Shown: one piece after another, positions 40,501 through 49,139 of the stretch
Position numbering within the stretch: the first letter of the stretch is position 1
How the letters are laid out: each line of letters opens with the position of its first letter
NCBI GenBank assembly: GCA_044226865.1
Contig: JBGAGE010000004.1
Location: 310,001 to 374,000, forward strand
Reading direction: 5' to 3'
Length of the DNA: 64,000 bases
From: TMP-86 sp044226865
GTDB lineage: Bacteria; Pseudomonadota; Gammaproteobacteria; Steroidobacterales; Steroidobacteraceae
Notes under the pieces: generated by a model
Told to the model about the DNA's origin: nothing
What the model saw: only the letters and a program-made list of their open reading frames with translations
Database searches by the model: none
Program-made: the position numbers and the translations under genes

Positions 40501-42384
40501 GTCGAAGCGCGTGCTCGAGGTGGCGCGCACCTCGATCTCCAGGTCCTGGATCCACGCGCGCCGCCCGGGCGCGAGCTCGAGCTCGTAGGGGCGCTCCGCG
40601 ATCACCTTCAGGCCCATGTTCTCCAGCATCGGCAGGAGATCGGAGATGGCGATGGCATCCTGCTTGCGGAAGATCTTCAGGAAGAACTTGTTGGCACCGC
40701 GGCCTTCCAGCCGGTAGATGTCCAGGTGCAGCTGGTCCGGCCGGGATTCGAGCAGCTCGAGGAAATCGACGTCGCGGGTGGCGACGCCCGCGTCGAAGTC
40801 CTCGGTGTAGGCCGCCGGGAAGGCGTGCGCGTAGCGCCCGTACAGTTGCAGCGCGCGCGACTCCTCGAAGCGGCCCAGGAGCGATTCCTTGAGGTCGTCC
40901 GTCCAGGAGCGCACCGCGGCCGCGACGCTGCGTTCCAGCCGCGCGAGGTCGATGCGCACCTCGTCCGTCGGCAGCGTGCGCGCCACGATGTACACGCGCG
41001 CCAGGTTCGACTCGGAGATCTCCACCTGCGACTCGATGCCGGTGGCGGCGAAGGCCTCGCGCACGACTTTTTCGATGCGCTGGCGCACCTGCGTGTTGTA
41101 TTTGTCACGCGGCACGAACACCAGGCAGGAGTAGAAGCGGCGGAACGGGTCGCGGCGCATGAGGATGCGCACGCGCGGCCGCTCCTGCAGGCCGAACACG
41201 CCGGTGGCGAGCTCGATCAATTCATCGAAGGACGCTTGAAAGAGTTCGTCCCGCGGAAACTGCTCCATGATCCGCAGCAAGGCCCGCCCGTCATGGCTGT
41301 CGGGCGCGAGCCCGAATTCGTCGATGACGCGCGCCACCTTGCGGCGCAGGACCGGGATGGCGCGCGGCGGCGCGCTGTACGCGGCCGAGGTCCACAGGCC
41401 GAGGAAACGGCGCTCGCCGATCACCTTGCCGGTGCGGTCGAATTGCTTTACGCCGACGTAGTCGAGGTAGCCGCGGCGGTGGACGGTGGACATGGAGTTC
41501 GCCTTGGTCACGAGTGCGACCTCCGGCGAACGTGCCTGGCGGCGGATGTCGCGGCTCGCGATCTTGCCGACGACCGCCGGGCGCTCCCGCCCCAGGCGCA
41601 GGATGCCAAGACCGGATTCCTCGACCGGCACCAGCGTCTCGCGGCCGGCGCCGCCGCGCAGCCGGTATTCGCGGTAGCCGATGAAGGTGAAGTGCTTGTT
41701 TTCCATCCAACCGAGCAGGGCGCGCGTCTCCGCCGCCTCGCTGGCATCGATGCGCGGCGGTACGGTTTCGAGGTCGGTGGCGGCGGTCCGCGCCGCCGCC
41801 CGCATGGCGCGCCAATCGGCGTTCACGACACGCACATCGCGCAGCGAGCGCTCGATTTCCGCGCCGAGGGAGCGCATCTCGCCCGGGTCGATGATGCGGT
41901 CAACCTCGACGTGCTGGAAGGATTCCAGTCCCTGGCGGCCGGAACGGCCCGTTTCATCGCGCGGGCCGATACCCTTGAGCGTGCCGTCGGCGGCGCGGGC
42001 CACCGCCAGCACGGGGTGGGCGAGGAAGTGCAGCGTCAGTCCGCGGCGCGACAGCACCATGCCGATGGAGTCGACCAGGAAGGGCATGTCGTCATCGATC
42101 ACTTCCACCACGGTGTGCGCGCAGGTGTATCCATCTTCCTGCAGCGTGGGGTTGAACACCCGGACCAGCGCGCGCCCGCGGCGACGGCGCGCGAACCGCA
42201 CGTGGCCGAGCGCGGCGGCGGCAAGGTCCGCGGCGGAGCGCTCGGCGAGATCCTGGCCAACGTTGGCATAGTAGGCGCGCATCAGCACCGCGGGATCGAC
42301 GCCGCGCTGTGATTTCAACTTGCGCGCGGCCGCCGTCAAGGCGGACATGAGGCTGCGGTGCGAAGCTGCCAGGCTGTTATCCAT
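37567..42384 (-). CDS. gdhB: NAD-specific glutamate dehydrogenase, large (180-kDa) type
   Basis: A 1605-residue enzyme of the large bacterial NAD-glutamate dehydrogenase family, which deaminates glutamate to 2-oxoglutarate; the Pseudomonas GdhB is about 1620 residues. Visible: the long N-terminal regulatory half, the catalytic core with VPVGAKGGFVVKQLP and GSAGYDHKKMAITARGGW, the dinucleotide-binding GIGDMAGDVFGNGML, and a helical C-terminal part. The ATG at 42384 has gggag upstream; the frame runs 40 codons further without a site. Confidence 0.93.
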   Translation of the reverse strand: MDNSLAASHRSLMSALTAAARKLKSQRGVDPAVLMRAYYANVGQDLAERSAADLAAAALGHVRFARRRRGRALVRVFNPTLQEDGYTCAHTVVEVIDDDMPFLVDSIGMVLSRRGLTLHFLAHPVLAVARAADGTLKGIGPRDETGRSGRQGLESFQHVEVDRIIDPGEMRSLGAEIERSLRDVRVVNADWRAMRAAARTAATDLETVPPRIDASEAAETRALLGWMENKHFTFIGYREYRLRGGAGRETLVPVEESGLGILRLGRERPAVVGKIASRDIRRQARSPEVALVTKANSMSTVHRRGYLDYVGVKQFDRTGKVIGERRFLGLWTSAAYSAPPRAIPVLRRKVARVIDEFGLAPDSHDGRALLRIMEQFPRDELFQASFDELIELATGVFGLQERPRVRILMRRDPFRRFYSCLVFVPRDKYNTQVRQRIEKVVREAFAATGIESQVEISESNLARVYIVARTLPTDEVRIDLARLERSVAAAVRSWTDDLKESLLGRFEESRALQLYGRYAHAFPAAYTEDFDAGVATRDVDFLELLESRPDQLHLDIYRLEGRGANKFFLKIFRKQDAIAISDLLPMLENMGLKVIAERPYELELAPGRRAWIQDLEIEVRATSSTRFDKLEPEIKSTFTAVWTQATDNDSFNELTLSAGLPWREVLIIRAYSRFLLQAGLPFSQGYMAQVLGNHAQITRLLAELFATRFSPALRPGERKRTLTRLNARIHAMLEAVTRSDEDRILRGFWNALRATVRTNAFQPDAAGKPKDYLSFKIESQQLPELPLPKPMFEIFVFSRRMEGVHLRMGKVARGGIRWSDRREDFRTEILGLMKAQNVKNTVIVPVGAKGGFVVKQLPVEREAQQREVIACYQTLIRGMLDITDNIVKDKLTPPVDVVRHDADDPYLVVAADKGTASFSDIANALSESYGFWLGDAFASGGSAGYDHKKMAITARGGWECVKRHFREMGVDVQTQDFTVAGIGDMAGDVFGNGMLQSRHIRLLAAFNHQHIFLDPNPDAARSFVERERLFKLPRSSWEDYSARLISKGGGVFSRAAKTLSLPRESQAMLELPASATPNEVIKAILKMRVDLLWNGGIGTYVKAAHESHGEVGDRSNDSVRIDGRQLRCKVVGEGGNLGCSQLGRVEYARAGGRINTDFIDNSAGVNCSDVEVNLKILLNAVVHEKQMTRAARDKLLVQMTPDVAALVLRNNYLQSQAISTIQSRAVDALNEHAFALRALERSGDLNRALEFLPPDEEIAERRKAGEGLTRPELSVLLAYGKIWLYRALIQSDVPEDPFLSGELNRYFPTAMQKRFATRIRRHRLRREIIATAITNSLVNRMGPVFAIRVREESGATPAAIARAYSIAREVFAARELWTRIEALDNTMSASAQYAVMFEISRLLRHATFWILTHRRKDLDIEASVKRYAPKIAELARGLSGVLGAGEAAQHAAQRQRLMEQGAPDSLASRVAALEPLRSAFDIVEAATARRVPVMFAARMYFELGEALGLSWLKQQINQLDVEGQWQAVARGTLRSNLYLLQRRLAEEALAEKGSQPAARLAKWVGRHTAEVDYLKRVLVDMRTSASADFATLSVALQSVRRISGE

Positions 42385-42523
42385 GTGATCGCCACTCCCG
42401 AAAGCTTTAAGATACGTCCGGTCCAGCCGCGACGATTTGGATTGATGGGCGCAATTATGCCAAAGGCTGGGCCGCGCGTCAGTTGCCCGCCATCGCACGA
42501 CCATTCCCGCCGCAGGAGGCCAG

Positions 42524-43168
42524 ATGATTCTCTACACGTATTTCCGCAGTTCCGCTGCCTACCGTGCACGGATGGCGCTCGCCCTGAAGGGAATCACCTA
42601 CGAGCCCCGCTACATTCACTTGCTGCGCGAGGGCGGCGAGCAACTGCGCCCCGACTACCGCAAGCTCAATCCCCTGGGCCGCGTGCCGACGTTGATCGAC
42701 GGCGACCAGGTGTTCACGCAGTCGATCGCCATCATGGAGTACCTGGATGAGGCGTATCCCGCCCCGCCCATCATGCCTTCGCGTGCCGCCGATCGCGCAC
42801 GGGCGCGCGCCATCACGCAGGTGATCGCCTCCGACATCCAGCCGCTGCAGAACCTCGCCACCGGCCGCTACCTCGCGCAGGAGTTGAAGCAACCCAAGGA
42901 ATCGGTGGATGCCTGGACGCGGCATTGGATGACGAACGGCCTGGCGGCGGTGGAGCAGTTGCTCAAGGATCAGGCATCGGGTGAGGTGGCGGTGGGACGC
43001 TACCCGACCATTGCTGATATCTGCATCGTGGCGCAGTGCTACGCCTCGCGCCGCTTCCAGGTGGCGATCGAGAATTACCCCCACGTGCATCGCATCGACG
43101 CGCATTGCCGTGCGTTGCCGGCATTCAAGGCCGCAGCGCCCGAAGCGCAGGCGGATTTCGAAGGGTAG
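42524..43168 (+). CDS. maiA: Maleylacetoacetate isomerase / zeta-class GST
   Basis: A 214-residue zeta-class glutathione transferase. The N-terminal YFRSSAAYRARMALALKGI keeps the Ser-rich active-site loop, followed by LNPLGRVPTLID and QSIAIMEYLDEAYP. The usual reaction is cis-trans isomerisation of maleylacetoacetate in tyrosine and homogentisate breakdown. Other homogentisate genes are not nearby, so the substrate is not proven. Shine-Dalgarno aggagg; divergent from gdhB. Confidence 0.85.
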   Translation: MILYTYFRSSAAYRARMALALKGITYEPRYIHLLREGGEQLRPDYRKLNPLGRVPTLIDGDQVFTQSIAIMEYLDEAYPAPPIMPSRAADRARARAITQVIASDIQPLQNLATGRYLAQELKQPKESVDAWTRHWMTNGLAAVEQLLKDQASGEVAVGRYPTIADICIVAQCYASRRFQVAIENYPHVHRIDAHCRALPAFKAAAPEAQADFEG

Positions 43169-43173
43169 TGCAC

Positions 43174-43195
43174 GCGACGCGGATCGTCGCGTCGC
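43174..43195. terminator. Hairpin between convergent maiA and zapE
   Basis: Perfect 8-bp stem GCGACGCG / CGCGTCGC with a 6-nt loop, just after the maiA stop. There is no T-run, so intrinsic termination is uncertain. Confidence 0.4.
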
Positions 43196-43222
43196 CGCCG
43201 GGCCGCGCCAACCGTGGCCGGT

Positions 43223-44320
43223 TCAGGCGCGGTGTTGTTGCGCCAGGTATTGCGCAGATTGCATCTCGATCAAGCGGCTGGCGGTGCGTTCGAACTCGAA
43301 CTTCAGCCGCTCGCCGCGATACAGCGCGTTCGGCGCCGCCGCCGCCGACAGCACCAGTTTTACGCCGCGATCGTAGAATTCATCCACCAGCATGATGAAG
43401 CGCCGCGCCGCATCCTCGCGCAGCGCATCGAAGACAGGCACGTTGCTGACGAACACCGTGTGATAGTCGTGCGCGAGGTCGATGTAGTCGTTCTGGCTGC
43501 GCGCGCCCTCGCAGATGGCGCCGAAGTCGAACCACACCATGTCGGCGGTCTGCCGCTGCACGGGGATCGGCCGGCCATCGATCCTGATGCTGCCGGCACC
43601 GGCCGCCGGCGCGCCGTTCAAGTCCGCGAACAAGCGTTGCAGGCGTTCGGCGGTCTGCGGCTGCGAACTGTCGAGGTAGGTGCCGCTCTGTTCCAGGTGC
43701 CGCAGCCGGTAGTCCACGCCGCCGTCCAGCTTGACCACCTCGGTGTGCCGTTGCAGCAGGGCGATGGCGGGCAGGAAACGCTGGCGCTGCAGGCCGTCCT
43801 TGTACAACTGATCGGGTGGGACGTTCGAGGTGGCCACCAGCGTGACGCCGCGGCGGAACAGCGCGCCGAACAAGGTGCCGAGGATCATGGCATCGCCGAT
43901 GTCGGAGACGAAGAACTCATCGAAGCACAGCACGCGCACCTGGCGCGAGATGTCCTCGGCCACGGTCTCCAACGGATTCTCCACGCCTTTCAACTGCGCG
44001 AGATGCCCGTGCACGTCGCGCATGAAACGGTAGAAATGGCTGCGGCGGCGTTCCTCGAAGCCGAGGGAGTCGAAGAACTGATCCATGAGGAAGGTCTTGC
44101 CGCGGCCCACGCTGCCCCAGATGTACAGGCCGCGCACGGGTTCCAGTGGCTCGCCGCCGCCGAAGGGAAGCCGCAGCAGCGAGAGCAGGCCGCCGGCGCG
44201 CGGCTCGGCCAGCGCGGTGGCGAGCAGGTCCAGCTTGCGCGCGCAGTCCAACTGCGCCGGGTCGCGCACCAACCGGCCGGCATCGATCTGGGCGTTGAGC
44301 CGCTCGAGCACCGTGCTCAA
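43223..44320 (-). CDS. zapE: Cell division ATPase ZapE (AFG1 family)
   Basis: A 365-residue AAA-type P-loop ATPase of the ZapE/AFG1 family, which associates with the Z-ring in E. coli and with mitochondrial proteostasis in eukaryotes. Walker A is GSVGRGKT (69-76) in GLYIWGSVGRGKTFLMD; Walker B is LCFDEFFVSDIGDAMIL; sensor region LVATSNVPPDQLY. The start is TTG at 44320 (GTG 44311 is possible), 18 nt after the ETF-QO stop. Confidence 0.92.
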   Translation of the reverse strand: MSTVLERLNAQIDAGRLVRDPAQLDCARKLDLLATALAEPRAGGLLSLLRLPFGGGEPLEPVRGLYIWGSVGRGKTFLMDQFFDSLGFEERRRSHFYRFMRDVHGHLAQLKGVENPLETVAEDISRQVRVLCFDEFFVSDIGDAMILGTLFGALFRRGVTLVATSNVPPDQLYKDGLQRQRFLPAIALLQRHTEVVKLDGGVDYRLRHLEQSGTYLDSSQPQTAERLQRLFADLNGAPAAGAGSIRIDGRPIPVQRQTADMVWFDFGAICEGARSQNDYIDLAHDYHTVFVSNVPVFDALREDAARRFIMLVDEFYDRGVKLVLSAAAAPNALYRGERLKFEFERTASRLIEMQSAQYLAQQHRA

Positions 44321-44338
44321 GGAAGTGCCCGTGCCGCG

Positions 44339-45949
44339 CTACAGGCCCTGGTAGTTCGGACCCGAGCCGCCTTCCGGCGTCACCCAGGTGATGATCTCGT
44401 ACGGGTCCTTGATGTCGCAGGCCTTGCAATGCACGCAGTTGGCCGAGTTGATCTGCAGCTTCTTGCCGCCGGCGCCGTCGTCGATCATTTCGTACACGTT
44501 GGCAGGGCAGAAGCGCGTGCAGGGATTGTCGAATTCCTTGGCGCAGCGCGTGGCGCAGATGGTGGTGTCCGCGACGCGCAGGTGGATGGGCTGGTTTTCC
44601 TCATGCGTGGTGGCGGCGAAGAACACCGAGGCCAGGCGATCGCGCGGCGGCAGCTCGCGCTCCATCCAATCGCGATCGGGCGAGGTGTATTCGTCCAGGC
44701 GCTTCAACGCGCTGTGGTCGGCGTGGTTGGACAGCGTCCACGGCAGCTTGCCGGCGGTGACGGTCTCGAGGCCGGCATTCGCAAGGCCGAGCCACATGCC
44801 GCGCTTGAAACCGGGGCGGATGTTGCGAACCTTGTAGAGCTCCTGCCCGCCGTCGGAGGCACGCCATGCCGCATCGAATCCTTCGCTCGTGCCCACGCGG
44901 GCCAGATGCTCCGCCGCCAGCGTGCCGGAGCGGATGGCCTGGTGAATGCCCTTGATCTTGGGCGTATTGAGCGTGCCGCCGGCATCGCCGGCCAGCAGCG
45001 CGCCGGGCATCTCGAGCTTGGGCATGGATTGCCAGCCTCCCTCGATGATGGTGCGCGCGCCGCCTGCCACGATCTCACCGCCCTCGAACAGCGGCTTGAC
45101 CGACGGGTGGTGCTTGAATTGCTGCCAGGCCTCGAAGGGCTTCAGGCGCGGATCTTCGTAATCCAGTCCGACCACGAAGCCGACGTAGATGCGGTCATCG
45201 TTCAGGTGATACAGGAAGCTGCCGCCGTAGGTGGCGCTGTCCAGCGGCCAGCCCAGGGTGTGCTGGATCAAACCGGGCTCGGTTCGGCCCTTCGGCAACT
45301 GCCACAGTTCCTTGTAGCCGAGGCCATAGGTCTGCGGAGAGGAATCCTTGGCGAGGCTGAAGCGGCGGATCAATTGCTTGGAGACGCTGCCGCGGCAGCC
45401 CTCCGCGAACACGGTGGTCTTGGCGTGGATCTCGGGGCCCAGGGCGAAGTTGGGTCCGCGCTCCCCGTTCTTCTCGATGCCCATGTCGCCGATGCGCACG
45501 CCCTTCACCGCGCCCTTGTCATCGAACAACGCTTCGGCCGCCGCGAATCCCGCGAACACATCCACGCCCAGCCGTTCGGCTTCCGCGCCGAGGATGGGGT
45601 TGAGCTGGCCCAATGAGGTGATGAAGTTGCCGTGATTGTTCATCTGCGGCGGGGTGGGAAGCTTGATGCGCTTGGTACGGGTGAGGAAGGAGAACTCGTC
45701 GCGCCCCGCCGGTACGAAGGTGGCCGGAGGCGTCTTGCGCCACTCGGGCAGCAGCTTGTCCAGGGGGCCCGGCTCGAGTACGGCGCCGCTCAGCGAGTGA
45801 GCGCCGAGCGCCGAGCCTTTTTCCAGCAGGCACACCGAGAAATCCGGGTTGATCTGCTTGAGCCTGATGGCGCACGACAAGCCCGCAGGGCCGCCGCCAA
45901 CGATGGCGACGTCGTACTCCATCACATCGCGTTCCAACTCCTCGCTCAT
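44339..45949 (-). CDS. Electron transfer flavoprotein-ubiquinone oxidoreductase
   Basis: A 536-residue membrane-associated flavoprotein that passes electrons from ETF to ubiquinone, serving acyl-CoA and other dehydrogenases. FAD-binding VAIVGGGPAGLSCAIRL near the N-terminus; GWQSMPKLEMPGALLAGDAGG in the middle; a C-terminal 4Fe-4S ferredoxin-like domain with CTRFCPANVYE and CVHCKACDIKDP. The ATG has gagg upstream. It lies next to an SDR and a thiolase of beta-oxidation type. Confidence 0.95.
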   Translation of the reverse strand: MSEELERDVMEYDVAIVGGGPAGLSCAIRLKQINPDFSVCLLEKGSALGAHSLSGAVLEPGPLDKLLPEWRKTPPATFVPAGRDEFSFLTRTKRIKLPTPPQMNNHGNFITSLGQLNPILGAEAERLGVDVFAGFAAAEALFDDKGAVKGVRIGDMGIEKNGERGPNFALGPEIHAKTTVFAEGCRGSVSKQLIRRFSLAKDSSPQTYGLGYKELWQLPKGRTEPGLIQHTLGWPLDSATYGGSFLYHLNDDRIYVGFVVGLDYEDPRLKPFEAWQQFKHHPSVKPLFEGGEIVAGGARTIIEGGWQSMPKLEMPGALLAGDAGGTLNTPKIKGIHQAIRSGTLAAEHLARVGTSEGFDAAWRASDGGQELYKVRNIRPGFKRGMWLGLANAGLETVTAGKLPWTLSNHADHSALKRLDEYTSPDRDWMERELPPRDRLASVFFAATTHEENQPIHLRVADTTICATRCAKEFDNPCTRFCPANVYEMIDDGAGGKKLQINSANCVHCKACDIKDPYEIITWVTPEGGSGPNYQGL

Positions 45950-45970
45950 GGATCCTCGCTTGACCGTGCG

Positions 45971-46738
45971 CTACTTGGGTTGCATGCGGATGGCGCCGTC
46001 CAAGCGGACGGTTTCGCCATTCAGATACGAAGTCTGAAACATGTACGCCACCGTTGCGGCGTATTCCTCGGCGCGGCCCAGGCGCTTCGGGAACGGCACC
46101 TGCGAGGACAGCGAATCCTGCAGTTCCTGGGTCATGCCGCCGACCATCGGCGTCCAGAACACGCCGGGGGCGATGGTGTTGACGCGAATGCCGAAGGCGG
46201 CGAGCTCGCGCGCCATGGGCAGCGTCATGGCCATGACCGCGCCCTTGGTGGCGGAGTAGGCCACCTGGCCGATCTGGCCCTCGAAGGCCGCCACGGATGA
46301 GGTGTGGATGATCAGTCCGCGTTCGCCGTCGGCGTTGGCCGCGTTTTGCGTCATCAGTTGCGCGCAGGCCTTGTCGACCAGGAACGTGCCGATGAGATTG
46401 ATGTGGATGACCTTGGTGAAGAATTCACCGGCCATGGGGCCGGACTTGCCCAGCATGCGTCCGGCGCCGACCACGCCGGCGCAGTTCACCACCAGGTTGA
46501 TGCCGCCGAGGAATTCGTGCGCCCGCTGCGCGGCTGCGTTGACGTTCTGCTCATTGGTGACGTCGCACTTGATGAAGGTCGCACCGGCGCCGAGGCTGGC
46601 CGCAGCCGCCTGGCCCATTTCGTCCTGCACGTCGAGCAGCGCAACTTTACCGCCCGCCGCGATGATGTGCTTGGCTACCGCGTTTCCCAGGCCGGAGGCG
46701 CCGCCGGTGATGACGGCGCGAGCTTCATTGATATTCAT
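45971..46738 (-). CDS. SDR, 3-hydroxyacyl-CoA dehydrogenase type 2-like
   Basis: A 255-residue classical SDR with TGGASGLG near residue 11, NCAGVVG in place of NNAG and a Ser...YSATKGA active site. The layout GQVAYSATKGAVMAMTLPMAR and RVNTIAPGVFWTPM matches HSD17B10-type enzymes, which oxidise 3-hydroxyacyl-CoA and 2-methyl-3-hydroxybutyryl-CoA. Upstream of an ETF-QO gene on the same strand, 21 nt apart. Confidence 0.88.
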   Translation of the reverse strand: MNINEARAVITGGASGLGNAVAKHIIAAGGKVALLDVQDEMGQAAAASLGAGATFIKCDVTNEQNVNAAAQRAHEFLGGINLVVNCAGVVGAGRMLGKSGPMAGEFFTKVIHINLIGTFLVDKACAQLMTQNAANADGERGLIIHTSSVAAFEGQIGQVAYSATKGAVMAMTLPMARELAAFGIRVNTIAPGVFWTPMVGGMTQELQDSLSSQVPFPKRLGRAEEYAATVAYMFQTSYLNGETVRLDGAIRMQPK

Positions 46739-46968
46739 GATGTTTCTTCAAGTCCCCTAAAGTTTTCATCCAGATCAGCCGACTAATAAACCACAGAATA
46801 CCCGGTAGACCAACCGCATCCACTAAGCGGACAGGCGGTGAGGGCGTTTGCCTAAAAAAACGCTTTATATAGCGGGAATACCCATGCTGATAGGCCATGG
46901 ACGCCGGCAACTAGGATGGTCAACGGATTGGGCATGGCCGGGGGCAAGGATGCCCCTCATTTCCCGCT
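46739..46968. other. Intergenic region between the thiolase and SDR genes
   Basis: A 230-bp gap between two minus-strand genes. Around 46852-46873 there is CGCTATATAAAGCG followed by seven T on the minus strand: a weak stem with a good T-run that may end the thiolase transcript. Nothing else was recognised. Confidence 0.4.
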
Positions 46969-48147
46969 TCAGGTCAGTTCCAGGGCCAAGGCAGTGGCTT
47001 CGCCGCCGCCGATGCACAGGGACGCCACGCCGCGCTTCAGGCCCCGCGCCTTGAGCGCATGGATCAGCGTGGTGGTGATGCGCGCGCCGGTGGCGCCCAC
47101 GGGGTGCCCCAGGGCGCAGGCGCCGCCGTTCACGTTCACCTTGGCCGGATCCAGGCCCAGGTCCTTGATGGCGGCCATCGTAACCGCCGCGAACGCCTCA
47201 TTCACTTCGAACAGGTCCACATCCGATGCCTTCCAGCCTAGTTGCTTCAGCACCTTCTGGATGGCGCCCACCGGCGCGAGCGTGAACCACTCGGGCTCAC
47301 GCGCAAAGCTGGCGTAGGCAAGCACGCGCGCGATGGGCTTCAAGCCGCGCTTGACCGCCACGGACTCACGCGTCATGACGAGCGCCGAGGCGCCGTCGGA
47401 AATACTGGAAGAACTCGCGGCCGTCACCGTGCCGTTCTTGCCGAAGGCCGGCTTGAGCGCCGGAATCTTCGAGACATCCAGCGTAAACGGCGTTTCGTCC
47501 TTGTCGATCACCACCTCGCCCTTGCGCGTCTTGGCGGTCACCGGCGCGATCTCGGCCGCGAACGCGCCTTGCGCCGCAGCCAATGCCCGGCGCACAGATT
47601 CAGTTGCGAATGCGTCCTGCGCTTCACGCGTGAAGCCGTATTTCTCGGACGTGGCATCGGCAAAGCATCCCATCAGCTTGCCGTCCCAGGGGCTCTGCAG
47701 GCCGTCGGTAAACATGTGATCGAGCACTTCGCCATGGCCCATGCGCATGCCGGCGCGAGCCTTGGGCAGCAAGTAGGGCGCGTTGGTCATCGATTCCAAG
47801 CCGCCAGCGATGATCACGTCCGCCGTCTGCGCGGACAATTGGTCCGCCGCCATCATCAGCGTGCGCATGCCCGAGCCGCACATCTTGTTCACGGTGGTGC
47901 AGGGCACGTTGGCGGGAACGCCGCCGCCGATGGCGGCCTGGCGCGCCGGCGCCTGGCCGATGCCGGCCGGTAGCACGCAGCCCATCATCACCTCATCCAC
48001 CTCGGCCGGCGCCACCCCCGAGTCCGCCAATGCGGCCTTGATGGCCGCCGCGCCGAGCTGTGGCGCGGTCACGCTTGCGAACACACCCTGGAATGCGCCG
48101 ACCGGAGTACGACGCGCCGCAAGAATGACTACAGGATCTTTGGACAT
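46969..48147 (-). CDS. Acetyl-CoA acetyltransferase (thiolase)
   Basis: A 392-residue type-II thiolase. The nucleophile Cys is in NKMCGSGMRTL, then GGLESMTNAPYLL, the His in NGGACALGHPVGATGAR and the second Cys in CIGGGEATALALE are all present. It condenses or cleaves acetoacetyl-CoA; close relatives are AtoB/PhaA. The ATG at 48147 has ggga upstream. It lies upstream of the SDR on the same strand. Confidence 0.92.
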   Translation of the reverse strand: MSKDPVVILAARRTPVGAFQGVFASVTAPQLGAAAIKAALADSGVAPAEVDEVMMGCVLPAGIGQAPARQAAIGGGVPANVPCTTVNKMCGSGMRTLMMAADQLSAQTADVIIAGGLESMTNAPYLLPKARAGMRMGHGEVLDHMFTDGLQSPWDGKLMGCFADATSEKYGFTREAQDAFATESVRRALAAAQGAFAAEIAPVTAKTRKGEVVIDKDETPFTLDVSKIPALKPAFGKNGTVTAASSSSISDGASALVMTRESVAVKRGLKPIARVLAYASFAREPEWFTLAPVGAIQKVLKQLGWKASDVDLFEVNEAFAAVTMAAIKDLGLDPAKVNVNGGACALGHPVGATGARITTTLIHALKARGLKRGVASLCIGGGEATALALELT

Positions 48148-48219
48148 GATGTTTCCCGCTGATAAAGTACGTTTCAGTACGACCGATTTTGCGACGCAAA
48201 AGCGGTTCAGTCAACGCCG

Positions 48220-48993
48220 TCAGCCGCCATCGGGTGCCCCGTCGGGTATCCCATCGGGCTTATGTGAAGGCCCCGCAACCGGAATCAATGGCTCTCCCAC
48301 CGCAGAGGCGATGAGTTGGCGTGCCTGCTCGCGAATGTCACTCACGTGCACCTCCGCAGTGCCGCAATGCTCGAAGATGGCAAGCACTTCGACGCGCATC
48401 GCAACACGGCGCATGAACAACGTACCGGAGGGAAGCGCATCGCGGGTGCCGTGCAGCGCCAGCGCCACCACCGGCATCTGGTTGCGCGCCGCGGTGGCGA
48501 ACGCGCCCGCATGGAATTTGCCGATGGCGCGGGTCTCGGTGAAGGTCCCTTCCGGAAAGAACACCAGCGACTCGCCGGTGGCGGCACGCTTGAGCACGCG
48601 GCGCGCATCGACGCCGCCCTTATGCCGGTCGAAGCGTTCCACGAATTCCGAGCCGAGGCGCCGCAGCATGAGGCTGGCGAGCGGCACGCGCACCATCTCC
48701 TTCTTGATGACGAAGGTGAATTCCGGCGGCAGCGCGGCGACCATCACCACGGCATCGAGATAACTGGCGTGATTGGCGACGACCACGCAGGGGCGTGGCG
48801 GCAGGCGGTCCAGCCCGATCGCGCGGAAGTCGATCCCGGCCGCGCGCAGGAATGTCCTGCCGGCAGCGCGCGCGACGGCGCGGCGGTTGCGCAAACCCGG
48901 CACGAACAAGTTCACCACCAGCACTGCCACCGCGGTTGGCGTGAACAAGCCGATGCACCATAACCCATAAAAAAAGCCGCGTATTTCTCGCAT
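48220..48993 (-). CDS. 1-acyl-sn-glycerol-3-phosphate acyltransferase (PlsC family)
   Basis: A 257-residue membrane acyltransferase. An N-terminal hydrophobic helix (PTAVAVLVVNLFVPG) precedes the catalytic NHASYLDAVVM (HX4D) and the substrate motif FFPEGTFTETRAIGKFHAGA. It makes phosphatidic acid from lysophosphatidate at the inner membrane, or acylates a related lipid. The Pro-Asp-Gly-rich tail is unusual but short. Divergent from xerD. Confidence 0.88.
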   Translation of the reverse strand: MREIRGFFYGLWCIGLFTPTAVAVLVVNLFVPGLRNRRAVARAAGRTFLRAAGIDFRAIGLDRLPPRPCVVVANHASYLDAVVMVAALPPEFTFVIKKEMVRVPLASLMLRRLGSEFVERFDRHKGGVDARRVLKRAATGESLVFFPEGTFTETRAIGKFHAGAFATAARNQMPVVALALHGTRDALPSGTLFMRRVAMRVEVLAIFEHCGTAEVHVSDIREQARQLIASAVGEPLIPVAGPSHKPDGIPDGAPDGG

Positions 48994-49045
48994 TTGCCAA
49001 GAGTACTGTGATCTGGTTCTCCTTATGTTAATACTTCAGCTGTTG

Positions 49046-49061
49046 TGTGATTCTGATCACG
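49046..49061. promoter_or_regulatory. CRP/Vfr/Clp-like binding site
   Basis: TGTGA-TTCTGA-TCACG matches the CRP consensus TGTGA-N6-TCACA at 9 of 10 fixed positions. It lies in the 146-bp divergent region between the PlsC-like gene and xerD. Confidence 0.45.
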
Positions 49062-49139
49062 CACCCCCCTTGTGGCGGCTCGCATACTGGCTCCCGTCAA
49101 GCGGGCGTCTTCGCGCCCGCGTCATGCAGATAGGTCACT

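Noticed and set aside
37594..42312. A 1572-codon open frame on the plus strand
   Set aside because: It is the antisense shadow of the NAD-glutamate dehydrogenase; its translation is low-complexity His/Ala/Gly/Arg-rich and shows no family motif, as expected opposite high-GC genes.
42385..42504. Forty extra N-terminal codons of the glutamate dehydrogenase
   Set aside because: No ribosome binding site at 42504 and a non-family sequence; ATG 42384 has gggag upstream.
43214..45616. An 800-codon open frame on the plus strand
   Set aside because: Runs antisense through zapE and ETF-QO, both of which have full sets of catalytic motifs.
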